Source: Thermoplasmatales archaeon
GTDB taxonomy: Archaea > Thermoplasmatota > Thermoplasmata > Thermoplasmatales > Thermoplasmataceae
DNA length: 47,132 nt
NCBI GenBank assembly: GCA_027366585.1
Contig: DAHXNF010000018.1
Coordinates: 1-47,132, forward strand
Reading direction: 5' to 3'
This document shows positions 1-7,893 of the stretch, piece by piece. The notes beneath the pieces are model-generated. The model was not told where the DNA came from, ran no database searches, and saw only the letters and a list, made by a program, of their open reading frames with translations. Positions within the stretch are counted from its first letter, which is position 1; the number at the start of each line of letters is the position of its first letter. The position numbers and the translations under genes were made by a program.

Positions 1-1
1 T

Positions 2-133
2 GCATGCATAAACATTGCACGCAGGGTTCGGGCAAGGCTGATACGAGCCCTTAATGGCCTGCCAGGTGAAGCTGTGAAGCAGTCAAAAGATGTGGAGCAG
101 ATGGCAGGAAGTCAAATATCAACGAAAATTTGA
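2..133 (+). CDS. C-terminal tail of a TnpB-like (IS200/IS605-type) protein, partial
   Basis: The frame is open from the window edge to a TGA and encodes 43 residues. It begins with ACINIARR, which resembles the segment after the last zinc-ribbon cysteines of TnpB proteins (D-x-N-A-x-x-N-I-A-R). The rest is basic and then polar, as TnpB tails often are. The RuvC residues and zinc ribbon lie outside the window, so the assignment rests on one short motif. The stop is embedded in TTTGAC, similar to the TAGTTGAC that closes the two omega-RNA-like ends at 15.5-15.8 kb. Another DNA-binding protein tail cannot be excluded. Confidence 0.42.
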   Translation, partial: ACINIARRVRARLIRALNGLPGEAVKQSKDVEQMAGSQISTKI

Positions 134-174
134 CAAAGCCGGATTCATCGTGCGATGCGCACAATCGAGCAATC

Positions 175-185
175 ATAATAAATAT
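175..185 (+). promoter_or_regulatory. TATA box for rpo11
   Basis: The A/T run ATAATAAATAT is centred about 28 nt before the ATG at 208. This puts the expected archaeal transcription start almost on the start codon, so a leaderless mRNA is likely. Confidence 0.55.
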
Positions 186-207
186 GCGAATAACATTACT
201 GCTTTGA

Positions 208-507
208 ATGGACACAACACTTAGAGTAGTATCCAAGGAAAAAGACTCAATCACGCTTGAGATGGTAAAATACGATAACACAATTCTACGACCCCTTGTT
301 GAGGAACTGCTTCGCGACGAACAGGTTGAGCAGTCGAAGTATTATATCAAGCATCCTGTCATAGATAATCCTGCGATCTACGTTAAGGTCAAGTCCGGCA
401 AGCCCCAGGCAGCAGTCAAGAGGGCTATAAAGAAGCTGAGCAAGATTTATGAGAACATGTCTGCAGACCTGACAAAAGAGAAGAAGAAGCTGGAAGAGAA
501 GAGATAG
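208..507 (+). CDS. rpo11: DNA-directed RNA polymerase subunit L (Rpo11)
   Basis: This 99-residue protein matches the archaeal Rpo11/eukaryotic RPB11 family, a small assembly subunit that dimerises with Rpo3 to form the alpha-like platform of RNA polymerase. The diagnostic central part reads L-R-P-L-V-E-E-L-L and then Y-Y-I-K-H-P-V-I-D-N-P (residues about 29-55), which is the family's dimerisation region. A charged helix rich in Lys and Glu ends the protein. Length is normal for the family. A TATA box lies about 28 nt before the ATG. The next gene begins 5 nt after the stop, so the two are probably co-transcribed. Confidence 0.95.
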   Translation: MDTTLRVVSKEKDSITLEMVKYDNTILRPLVEELLRDEQVEQSKYYIKHPVIDNPAIYVKVKSGKPQAAVKRAIKKLSKIYENMSADLTKEKKKLEEKR

Positions 508-512
508 AGTGC

Positions 513-1466
513 TTGCTCTATTGCGTTGAATTTTCAGGTGAAAGCTATAGCGCGGTGCAGTCCGAGCTTCGATCATTGAAGGATTCTTACCCGGGCATCA
601 GGATATTATGGATCAATGCCCGCGGTGCGGTGATCGAGGGCAGTCTCCCTGTCCTGAAGGAAATGGCCTTTGCAAGACGGATATCTGAAGTCATTGTATC
701 CGGAGAAAGCATAGAGGACTTTGAGCACATTGTACTACCTGCAGGTAAATTTTATCTCAGAAGAGTGAGGCTTGTGGAACCGCGCAAGGACTATAGTGAA
801 TCGGAACTTGCAGACAAAATTGGATCAAAAGGACGTGTATCCTTTTCTAATCCGGATTTCGTTGCTCTTGCAATATTTGCCGACAGGTGGTATATATCCA
901 TAGTGAAGCATACAAGGGAAAACAAGGCAATGGAATTGAGGAGGGCTCCAATGAGACCCTTCTTTTCACCGATATCATTGCACCCGAAGTATGCAAGATT
1001 CATGGTTAATCTTTCGAGAACTCATGCTGGCGACACCATCCTGGATCCATTCTGCGGTACAGGTGGAATCCTGATCGAGGCCGGCCTTTCCGGCAGGAGG
1101 GTGATAGGCAATGACGCATCCCTTGTCATGGTAAAGGGTGCACGCCTGAACCTCAAGTACTACTCCATCGATTGCAGAATCTATAACTCTGATACTAGGA
1201 ACCTGAAAATTAATGAACATGTGGATGCCATTGTTTCTGATCTGCCATATGGACGCAATTCTCCGCTGCTCGGAGACATAAAATCCCTTTACGAATCGGC
1301 TTTCAAGAAGTTTTCGGACATACTGGATCGAGGGAGATACTGTATCGTAATCGTTGGAAACGAAGGGCTGCTTTCATTCGCTAACGATTTTTCGACAGTT
1401 GACATTATAAGAATGAAAGTTCACAACTCGCTCACAAGATCATTTGTTGTTCTGAGAAAGAATTAA
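513..1466 (+). CDS. trmG10: tRNA (guanine(10)-N2)-methyltransferase, THUMP/Rossmann type
   Basis: The 317-residue protein has an N-terminal THUMP-like half (about 1-150) and a C-terminal Rossmann methyltransferase. The SAM-binding motif I is DPFCGTG at 178-184 and the N-methyltransferase motif IV is SDLPYGR at 242-248, the arrangement of archaeal TrmG10 and eukaryotic Trm11. Members methylate the exocyclic amine of G10 in tRNA. The start is TTG at 513: the only nearby alternative, GTG at 509, runs into a stop after six codons. Purine-rich GAGAAGAGATAG upstream could serve as ribosome binding site. It follows rpo11 by 5 nt and probably shares its transcript. Whether it adds one or two methyl groups cannot be read from the sequence. 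Confidence 0.9.
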   Translation: MLYCVEFSGESYSAVQSELRSLKDSYPGIRILWINARGAVIEGSLPVLKEMAFARRISEVIVSGESIEDFEHIVLPAGKFYLRRVRLVEPRKDYSESELADKIGSKGRVSFSNPDFVALAIFADRWYISIVKHTRENKAMELRRAPMRPFFSPISLHPKYARFMVNLSRTHAGDTILDPFCGTGGILIEAGLSGRRVIGNDASLVMVKGARLNLKYYSIDCRIYNSDTRNLKINEHVDAIVSDLPYGRNSPLLGDIKSLYESAFKKFSDILDRGRYCIVIVGNEGLLSFANDFSTVDIIRMKVHNSLTRSFVVLRKN

Positions 1467-1519
1467 CGCCTTCTAGTCTTGTGGGTTGATCCATGCGTAA
1501 ACTGCATTTTGGCAATGAA

Positions 1520-2422
1520 TTAACCTCTGCCTTTTATTTCTCGATATAGGTTTATAGCTGTTGGACTCGTCTTCCACCTGTTGTTTATCCAAATTCCAGG
1601 GAGTTCTCCCTGCATGATCCTGAGGGCAAGGTATTTTGAGGAATAACCTGTGCCAGATTCTTCCTTTGCCTCTTTCAGTGTTAAGAGCTTGTCTTCTTCA
1701 GAACCTATCAAGTCAAGCATATAGATAAGCGATCCTGCCATGTCTCTTTCCAGAAAGTCTGTTAATCTGTCCAGCCTATGACCATGGGCAGCCTCGAGTG
1801 CGTTTAAGTAGGAATCCCGGTCATGGGGTAGAATGTTTATTAGTGGCCAGTTGTGATTGAGGAAGTGTATGTTTAGCAGTAGCCTGCCGACTCTACCGTT
1901 TCCATCAGAGAAGGGATGGATGGACTCAAAGTCAAAATGCACTTCAGCAGCCTGAGAAAAAACATCAATGCGTTTCATCTCCATTTCCAAGTAATGATTC
2001 TCCCATTGCTGCAGAGAAGAAATGAGTTTTTCCACTCTTGGAGGAGAATACCTGGAACCGGATATTCTTACATTTACTGTTCTCCACTGCCCTGCATCGA
2101 TCAGGATACCATGAAATATCATATTATGCAGTTCTAATGCACTTTTCATGCTGATTTCACTTATCTTTCTACTTACCACTTCTTTTAGGGCAGACGAATG
2201 CTGTATAGTTTCAAATAAGTCTCTTACGGGGCGATTAGGCACAGTCATGCCTTCTTCTATTACCTTGGTTACTTCATCCAGGGTGAGGGTGTTTCCCTCT
2301 ATTGCGTTGGTTCCCCACGTATTCAGTATTAATGATTCTAGGAGAGTCTTTTCTGGTATAATTCGTACTCCGCCTCGATCCAGCATTCTTTCTCTTAGTC
2401 TATTCAATATGTATCTATTCAT
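1520..2422 (-). CDS. Fic/DOC family protein (probable AMP transferase) with C-terminal winged-helix-like region
   Basis: The Fic core is complete: the catalytic loop is HPFSDGNGRVGR at residues 169-180, with the conserved His and the anion-binding GNG. Upstream, T38-N-A-I-E42-G fits the (S/T)xxxE(G/N) inhibitory helix of class II Fic proteins, so AMPylation is expected to be self-inhibited through Glu42. The last ~55 residues (from LTLKEAKEESG) look like a small helix-turn-helix or excisionase-like domain. Family members transfer AMP from ATP to hydroxyl groups of target proteins; the target here is unknown. No separate antitoxin gene is adjacent, as expected when the inhibitory helix is built in. 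The gene converges on the trmG10 stop with a 53-nt gap. Confidence 0.88.
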   Translation of the reverse strand: MNRYILNRLRERMLDRGGVRIIPEKTLLESLILNTWGTNAIEGNTLTLDEVTKVIEEGMTVPNRPVRDLFETIQHSSALKEVVSRKISEISMKSALELHNMIFHGILIDAGQWRTVNVRISGSRYSPPRVEKLISSLQQWENHYLEMEMKRIDVFSQAAEVHFDFESIHPFSDGNGRVGRLLLNIHFLNHNWPLINILPHDRDSYLNALEAAHGHRLDRLTDFLERDMAGSLIYMLDLIGSEEDKLLTLKEAKEESGTGYSSKYLALRIMQGELPGIWINNRWKTSPTAINLYREIKGRG

Positions 2423-2617
2423 TGATCAAGGTCAAATACATATAACATATTTAAACATGTATGGAGTAATTTATTTATTGTGGATAATCCATATCAAATT
2501 CTTAGTTACTTACATTACACTGATTGATTTTCATTAATCCTGAGCGCCTATTCTTATTGGTTTTCTGGAAGCTTCTTCACGGGGCATTGACCGAGACCTT
2601 TCAGATTCAGGTTCTGC

Positions 2618-3868
2618 TTAGGAAGCAAGCCACTTCCACAGAGGAATATACTTAATATCCCTGCTAACACCGTACCACACCTCCTGCTCTATTTTCTCCA
2701 CAGAGTCTGTAATCACAGTAAGTTCTTTACAACCAAGAGCATCCGATCCTCTAATCAATGATCTCACTTCCCTTTCCCTTGTTGATATTTCCGATGGGTC
2801 AGAACAGACCTGGATGAGTTCCCTTATGGTGTCTTCCTTCTTAATAACAAAATCTACCTCGTGATGTTGTTCATCTTTCCAGAAATAAAATTTAGAATTC
2901 TGAGCACGGGACCTTCGGAGGAGTTCTACAGCGACGACGTTTTCGAAAAGCATCCCTCTATCCTTGCTGTTCTTGAAAGCAACTGAAAGGATGAAACCGT
3001 TGTCTATGCAGTACATTTTTTTGTTTGCTTTTACCACTTCGCTGACTTTGGTAGAGTATCGTTCCAACTCGAAAAAGATGAAACTCTCTTTTAGAAAATC
3101 TATGTACCTTTTAACAGAATGAGCACTTTTCAGACCTGTCATATTCGCCAATCTGGGATATGAGAATTCTCTGCCAATGTTGGAAACCAGATACTCAGCC
3201 AATTCATCGATCGTACGCGGTTTTCGAATTCCATATCTCTTGACAATGTCCTTATAGATGACAGATTCAAACAGGGTAGAAAGATACTCGCTGTAGACGA
3301 GGTTTTTTACAAATGGCTCTGGATACCCTCCGTTAATTAGGTATTCAGATAATCTAACTTTATTTTCAGATTCCGTAAGTTCCCTGCCATATGTATTGAC
3401 AATTTCTCGATAGGACAGGGGAAGGATTTGCGTTAAAAGATGTCTACCTGTTAAATGTGTGGATAGTTCAGCACTGAGGAGATTAGAATTGCTTCCAGTT
3501 ATAACAAGATTGTAGCCTTGTCTTTGTAGCCGGTTAACAAATAACTCCCACTTATCAAGATTCTGAATCTCATCAAGCAGAAGGTACTTCGGTCTTGAAT
3601 ATAAAGAGTTAACTTCCTCAATTATATCATTGTAGTCGCTTGTTTTTGTCAATGTCTCATCATCATAGTTGATATAGCCAAAAGGCACCATACTCTTAAG
3701 CGCATGAATAGCGAAGAAGGACTTCCCTGCCCTCCTTGGTCCAATTATAACTTTAATCAAATCTGAGTCTAACCCTCTTATAATCTCGCTTCTTGCTATG
3801 TACCTTTCAGTAATTTTTGCATCAAGTTCGTTCCTTTGGTAAATTAATGCATCTCTTATTGAGGTCAT
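2618..3868 (-). CDS. AAA_14/DUF4143 family ATPase
   Basis: This 416-residue protein belongs to the archaeal/bacterial ATPases that pair an AAA_14 ATPase domain with a C-terminal DUF4143 domain. Walker A is GPRRAGKS (43-50), Walker B is LLLDEIQN (about 97-104) and a sensor-like ITGSNS follows. After a winged-helix-like segment, the C-terminal part contains F-Y-F-W-K-D-E-Q-H-H-E-V-D-F-V, which resembles the E-x-D core of PD-(D/E)XK-type nuclease folds seen in DUF4143. The biological role of the family is not established; copies multiply in archaeal accessory DNA. Length is typical and the frame is intact. It reads in the same direction as the Fic gene, separated by 195 nt, so they need not form one operon. 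Confidence 0.85.
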   Translation of the reverse strand: MTSIRDALIYQRNELDAKITERYIARSEIIRGLDSDLIKVIIGPRRAGKSFFAIHALKSMVPFGYINYDDETLTKTSDYNDIIEEVNSLYSRPKYLLLDEIQNLDKWELFVNRLQRQGYNLVITGSNSNLLSAELSTHLTGRHLLTQILPLSYREIVNTYGRELTESENKVRLSEYLINGGYPEPFVKNLVYSEYLSTLFESVIYKDIVKRYGIRKPRTIDELAEYLVSNIGREFSYPRLANMTGLKSAHSVKRYIDFLKESFIFFELERYSTKVSEVVKANKKMYCIDNGFILSVAFKNSKDRGMLFENVVAVELLRRSRAQNSKFYFWKDEQHHEVDFVIKKEDTIRELIQVCSDPSEISTREREVRSLIRGSDALGCKELTVITDSVEKIEQEVWYGVSRDIKYIPLWKWLAS

Positions 3869-4244
3869 TCGAATTTCTGCATGTATAATGCCTAATTCTT
3901 TAAAGTTTTATGCATTACAGTATTGCGAGTTCCGAATAATGAAAGAGTGATCTATGCCTAACGAACAGATCGGAATTCTCATGATCTCCATGACTGAAAC
4001 AGCACGGCAGCCTTGCAAAGAGTGAGATGGCTAAGCCGGACTTTCAGCAATGAGACCAACCAAAAGCATTTTTCCCTCGGGGGAAAAGATAGACGCTTAT
4101 GCTTAAGGCCGGAAGCTTGCTGTGAATCGCTGTCCAAAAGGGATAAAGAATGGCCTCCTAAACAAAATTAAATTTGAAAAATTAGGTAAAATAATTATTT
4201 GTAAAGGAAATAGAAAAAAAAGAGATATGGTGTTTCTAATGCAC
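3869..4244. other. Intergenic region with one terminator-like hairpin
   Basis: No convincing gene is seen in these 376 bases. The right part contains the hairpin TTTTCCC (4070-4076), loop TCGG, GGGAAAA (4081-4087). It lies about 160 nt beyond the stop of the minus-strand G1 peptidase gene and could end its transcript, but no clear U-run decides this. The left end holds the upstream region of the ATPase gene, with a TTTAAAG TATA-like stretch near 3900. Confidence 0.35.
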
Positions 4245-5168
4245 TCAGCTACTCTTCCAGGTCACATAGAAGCTAGTTCCATCACTACTGAGTGATGATG
4301 TTTCTGCTTTTAGGGTTCCAGTGTTAGTGACCATGTTAATGGAATAGACAGAGAAGCTGTCAGAAAGGGATTCGATGTTACCTGATGTTCCATTAACAGT
4401 TGCATAATTGCCTGTGCCGCTTCCTGTATAGTCCGCGCCGAAATAGACCGTGCCAAAATCAGCAAGTGGAAGGATTGAACCACCAGAGGCAGGTGCCTCT
4501 GCAATCCACTCAGCAGAAGATCTTGCAGCTCCAGATACTGCCGTGTAGGGAGAAACGTACTTCTCGCTGAGGTTGGTATCAAGAACAGTCGCGACAAACG
4601 TGCTGTTGGAAGCCGTGTAATTGACGTAAACAACAATATGGTTGCCCGGGCTAGGTGTCCAGGTAGCGTAGACAGGAGCAGAAGGGTAAAATTCATACCA
4701 TACGCTGTAAGATGCAACGCCCTTCTGAACTTCCATCAGAACACCTGCTTGTTCCACTGTGTTACTGTTATATCCATCTATACCGGCCCAGAATGCTGCA
4801 TATGATGTCTGTGAAGAGCCACCAGAACCACCGCCGTTTCTGTTATCTATCTTGTTGGTGTTGGCACCCGAAACTGAAGGTGCTAAAAGTCCTCCTCCGC
4901 GCCCTCCGTGATGCCCTCCTCCTGTTGATGTGGAAGTTTGAAGCGATGGAACGACAAACGAGCCTGTTACACTGGTTACGTTTGTACCCGTCACTGCATA
5001 TCCTGCCCAGTTAATGCTCTCAGTGCTGCCTGTTGCAAATAGCAAAGAGGCAGATTCCGAGATTGCGCTATTTGAATGTTGTCCCTCGCTTTGCGAAATG
5101 CCCGTCATCAGGGCAGCAAAGGACAACACAAATATAGCACTCAAAGCGATGGCCAAAATTTTCTTCAT
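4245..5168 (-). CDS. Secreted G1-family (eqolisin, glutamic) peptidase
   Basis: The protein has a signal peptide (MKKILAIALSAIFVLSF) followed by a Ser/Gly-rich stretch and the eqolisin fold signature: S-x-N-W-A-G-Y, then V-T-G-S-F-V-V-P, F-W-A-G-I-D-G, and the catalytic pair. The catalytic Gln is in T-V-E-Q-A-G (Q140 from this start) and the catalytic Glu in S-A-E-W-I (E220). W-Y-E-F-Y-P between them is also typical. G1 peptidases work at low pH, which suits an acidophile digesting protein outside the cell. I chose the ATG at 5168 rather than an upstream ATG at 5255 because it begins the signal peptide and lies 26 nt after a TATA box. A Gly/His-rich insert (about residues 80-120) appears between core strands. 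The gene stands alone. Confidence 0.85.
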   Translation of the reverse strand: MKKILAIALSAIFVLSFAALMTGISQSEGQHSNSAISESASLLFATGSTESINWAGYAVTGTNVTSVTGSFVVPSLQTSTSTGGGHHGGRGGGLLAPSVSGANTNKIDNRNGGGSGGSSQTSYAAFWAGIDGYNSNTVEQAGVLMEVQKGVASYSVWYEFYPSAPVYATWTPSPGNHIVVYVNYTASNSTFVATVLDTNLSEKYVSPYTAVSGAARSSAEWIAEAPASGGSILPLADFGTVYFGADYTGSGTGNYATVNGTSGNIESLSDSFSVYSINMVTNTGTLKAETSSLSSDGTSFYVTWKSS

Positions 5169-5620
5169 TAGATAGAATGTGTTTAGTTGTATATTAAACT
5201 TTTTTTTGACAAAAAAACTGTGCCAAATTAAGATGAAAAAGGGGGTACTGTTCATGAATATGCTTCATGCTGAAACGATCGATGGAACGCTTCATGTTTC
5301 AACGTTAATTATCCAACGAAGGGTAGGGTTCAGGTGCAGATCGCAATCACATGACAAAGATGGTTGTAGAGTATACCTAAATGAACAAATCGGGTTAAGA
5401 ATACCCTCGCTGCGGAAAGGATCATAAAAGAAAAAGAGTGAGAATATTGCTGTATTCTGCCACTTAGGATTGCAACCGGAATGTCCAAGGGAGGCAGGAT
5501 TTAGAGCGTTAAACTGGTTAAGGAAGGAGATCAATGAGCAAGTATCACCAAGTAACGGGCACCTCCTCCGGAGTCATTCTAAACCGAAATATTTAATATA
5601 CATATTTATTACACTCATGC
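5169..5620. other. Intergenic region between G1 peptidase and liv operon, with livK TATA box
   Basis: The region carries the two divergent promoters and no gene that I can support. The livK TATA box is ATTTAATATA at 5591-5600, centred 25 nt before the ATG at 5621, giving a leaderless mRNA. Short frames seen here lack family resemblance and have no promoter or ribosome binding site of their own. A spaced inverted repeat TGAAAC/GTTTCA lies near 5270-5300 and is of unknown meaning. Confidence 0.5.
5190..5198 (-). promoter_or_regulatory. TATA box of the G1 peptidase gene
   Basis: On the minus strand TTTAATATA is centred 26 nt before the ATG at 5168. This supports that start and a leaderless transcript. 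Confidence 0.6.
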
Positions 5621-6985
5621 ATGAAGAAAGGATCAGCAATTGCCATTGCGATTGTGATAATAGTTATTGTTGCAGGAGTGGTTGTATACTTTGATAATTA
5701 CTATAAACCTTCGACCAAGTCTTCTGCTCCAAGCGAAATAGTTATTGGTATGCCTTATGCCAGCAGTGGAAGTTTCTCATTCTCCTCACTTGCTGTAAAA
5801 AGTGGGTTTCAGATGTGGGTGAACCAGACCAACAGCAATGGAGGCATATATCTTTCAAGCATTGGTCACAAGTTACCAATTAAGGTCGATTATCTCGATG
5901 ATCAAAGTTCAACTTCACAGGTTGCAACAGATTATACTGATCTGATAACCCAGGATCACGTCAATATCCTGATGTCGGACTTTGGCTCCACGTTAGTCGC
6001 ACCGGGCATAACGATAGCGCAGGATCATAAAATGGTGTTCTTTGACACAACGGGGTCCACTCCAAGCTTCTTCACTCCATCAAATCCATATATGGTGGAT
6101 CTTGCAATACAAGTGTCATCGCTCTGGCCTTTGCCCCTTGCTGAGTTCCTCGTTGCTGAGCATTCAACCATAAAGAATGTTGCTATCGTCTATACAACGC
6201 AGGACTTCACTACGGCACAGGCTCAAACCGTCGATTCATATCTCACATCTCATGGAATCACTCCAGTATACTATCAAGGAACTGCGGATTCCAGCATTTC
6301 AGAGTATGAGACTACGCTGGCTGCAATAAATGCAACTCACCCGGATGCTGTTCTGGAGTTCGGATACAACACAAACGACATTCCTTTCCTGGGCGCGATG
6401 AGTGCAGGCAATTATCATTTCAATATGACATTCACCATTTATGGAGGACTTGAAACTTCAGACATAGTGGCGAACACCCCTGCGGGAAGCCTTAACAACA
6501 CCTGGACATATGCAGCTCCGCCATACTCCCAGTATTCGAACGTAGCATTTGGACCTACCACATCCCAGTTCGTAAGCGAGTGGGAAGCGAATTACAGCAC
6601 ATCACCGAACCTTAACGATATAGCAGGCTACAACTCCGGTCAACTTCTTGGCCAGATTATGACAAAGGCCGGTAGTTTATCCCAGACTGCACTAAGGGCT
6701 GCGGCGAACGAAACTTCCGGTGCAATGACCCTTGAGGGACAGTACCTGCTGAACAATACCACAGGAGCGCAGATGGGTGAAGGCATGAATCTCATGCAGT
6801 TCCAGGCAAACAGCTCTGGACTGAATCCGGTTGTCATATATCCAACAAGCGTTGCAAATGGAACTATGAAGTACCCGGCACCTGCAAAACCCATTATGCC
6901 ACTGGAACCCACCGCGAACCTTCCGTTTGTATACAATGCAGCGAACCTTGGACAGCAGGCCATGCCCACTCTCAAATACCAGTGA
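5621..6985 (+). CDS. livK: ABC transporter substrate-binding protein, branched-chain amino acid type
   Basis: The 454-residue protein has a single N-terminal membrane anchor (about residues 4-23, all small or aliphatic) and then a type I periplasmic-binding-protein fold. Recognisable parts are I-V-I-G-M-P-Y near the first strand, V-D-Y-L-D-D-Q-S (the D-D of the LivK family) and the segment V-A-I-V-Y-T-T. No lipobox Cys is visible, so it is probably held outside the membrane by the anchor helix. It heads a five-gene cluster with two permeases and two ATPases. The family takes up branched-chain amino acids, amides, urea or aromatic compounds; the ligand cannot be read from the sequence. Many Asn-x-Ser/Thr sites could be N-glycosylated, as in archaeal surface proteins. 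Confidence 0.88.
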   Translation: MKKGSAIAIAIVIIVIVAGVVVYFDNYYKPSTKSSAPSEIVIGMPYASSGSFSFSSLAVKSGFQMWVNQTNSNGGIYLSSIGHKLPIKVDYLDDQSSTSQVATDYTDLITQDHVNILMSDFGSTLVAPGITIAQDHKMVFFDTTGSTPSFFTPSNPYMVDLAIQVSSLWPLPLAEFLVAEHSTIKNVAIVYTTQDFTTAQAQTVDSYLTSHGITPVYYQGTADSSISEYETTLAAINATHPDAVLEFGYNTNDIPFLGAMSAGNYHFNMTFTIYGGLETSDIVANTPAGSLNNTWTYAAPPYSQYSNVAFGPTTSQFVSEWEANYSTSPNLNDIAGYNSGQLLGQIMTKAGSLSQTALRAAANETSGAMTLEGQYLLNNTTGAQMGEGMNLMQFQANSSGLNPVVIYPTSVANGTMKYPAPAKPIMPLEPTANLPFVYNAANLGQQAMPTLKYQ

Positions 6986-7011
6986 TTCCCAATTTTATTG
7001 GGTGAATAACC

Positions 7012-7893
7012 TTGTCCCTCTTCGTCGATGCATTAGTCTTTTCTCTACTCCTCACTGCCTACTTTTCAGTCATGGGACTTGGCCTGAACCTTATATTTGG
7101 TGTAATGAAAGTGGTGAATCTGGCTCAGGGCACTCTTTTCATGATGGGATCATTTTTTGCAATAGTCCTGTATGAAACCTACAGGATCAACCCTGCCCTG
7201 TCTCTTGTATTTGTCATTCCGTTATTCGCCCTTATCGCGGTACCGATGTATTTTGCCTTTATTCCAAAAATTTCAAAGTCACGCGACCCCGAAATTGCCT
7301 CATTTGTTCTGTTCTTCGGTGTGGCATATATAATACAGTCCATCGCGATTTCGCTCTTCGGGTCAAACTATTATGCAATTCCGGATGCATCCTTCGGGAT
7401 CCCGTCCACAAAGGTTGCAGGGTATTATGTTCCATTTACCTATTTTGCTGCAGCAGCCTTCTCGATTGCATCCCTCATCTTCGTCTATCTCTATCTCTAC
7501 AGATCCCGCACGGGTCTTTACACAAGAGCAGTCATGGACAACAGGCTGGCTGCAATTTCGTCAGGCGTTAGCGTTAGATCGGTATCCGTAATTGCGTTTT
7601 GCATAAGCATAGCACTGGTAGCAGCATCAGGGGTTTTCTCTTCACAGGTTCTATACAGCACGTCCCAGGATATAGGTGACATCATCACGGTGACTTCGTT
7701 CTCTATAATCATAATAGGCGGTCTCGGGAAACCGCTTGCCACAATTATTGGAGGTGCTGTTTATGCATTTTCCTATGAGTATTCGTCCATTTACCTGCCT
7801 AATTTCGTAAACGTGATACCTTTCCTGATTCTCATAGTTGTCATAGTACTGCGGCCCAATGGAGTATTCGGAGGGAAATTGCGTGAAGTATGA
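7012..7893 (+). CDS. livH: Branched-chain amino acid type ABC transporter permease (LivH-like)
   Basis: A 293-residue integral membrane protein with about eight hydrophobic helices. N-terminal G-L-G-L-N-L-I-F-G-V-M-K-V-V-N-L-A-Q-G is the LivH hallmark. It contributes half of the membrane pore of the Liv-type importer. The start is TTG at 7012, preceded by GGTGA (7002-7006). An in-frame stop lies just upstream and no better start exists before the conserved region. It follows livK by 26 nt and its end overlaps livM, so the genes are translated from one message. Confidence 0.88.
   Translation: MSLFVDALVFSLLLTAYFSVMGLGLNLIFGVMKVVNLAQGTLFMMGSFFAIVLYETYRINPALSLVFVIPLFALIAVPMYFAFIPKISKSRDPEIASFVLFFGVAYIIQSIAISLFGSNYYAIPDASFGIPSTKVAGYYVPFTYFAAAAFSIASLIFVYLYLYRSRTGLYTRAVMDNRLAAISSGVSVRSVSVIAFCISIALVAASGVFSSQVLYSTSQDIGDIITVTSFSIIIIGGLGKPLATIIGGAVYAFSYEYSSIYLPNFVNVIPFLILIVVIVLRPNGVFGGKLREV

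Noticed and set aside
509-529. GTG at 509 as start of the tRNA methyltransferase
   Set aside because: It is in another frame and meets a stop after six codons; the TTG at 513 is in frame with the THUMP part.
4069-4088. Hairpin TTTTCCC/GGGAAAA as a definite terminator
   Set aside because: It is 160 nt past the peptidase stop with no clear T-run on that strand; noted only as a possibility.
5179-5534. Overlapping 80-codon frames on both strands upstream of livK
   Set aside because: No promoter, ribosome site or family likeness; one overlaps the start and signal peptide promoter of the G1 peptidase gene.
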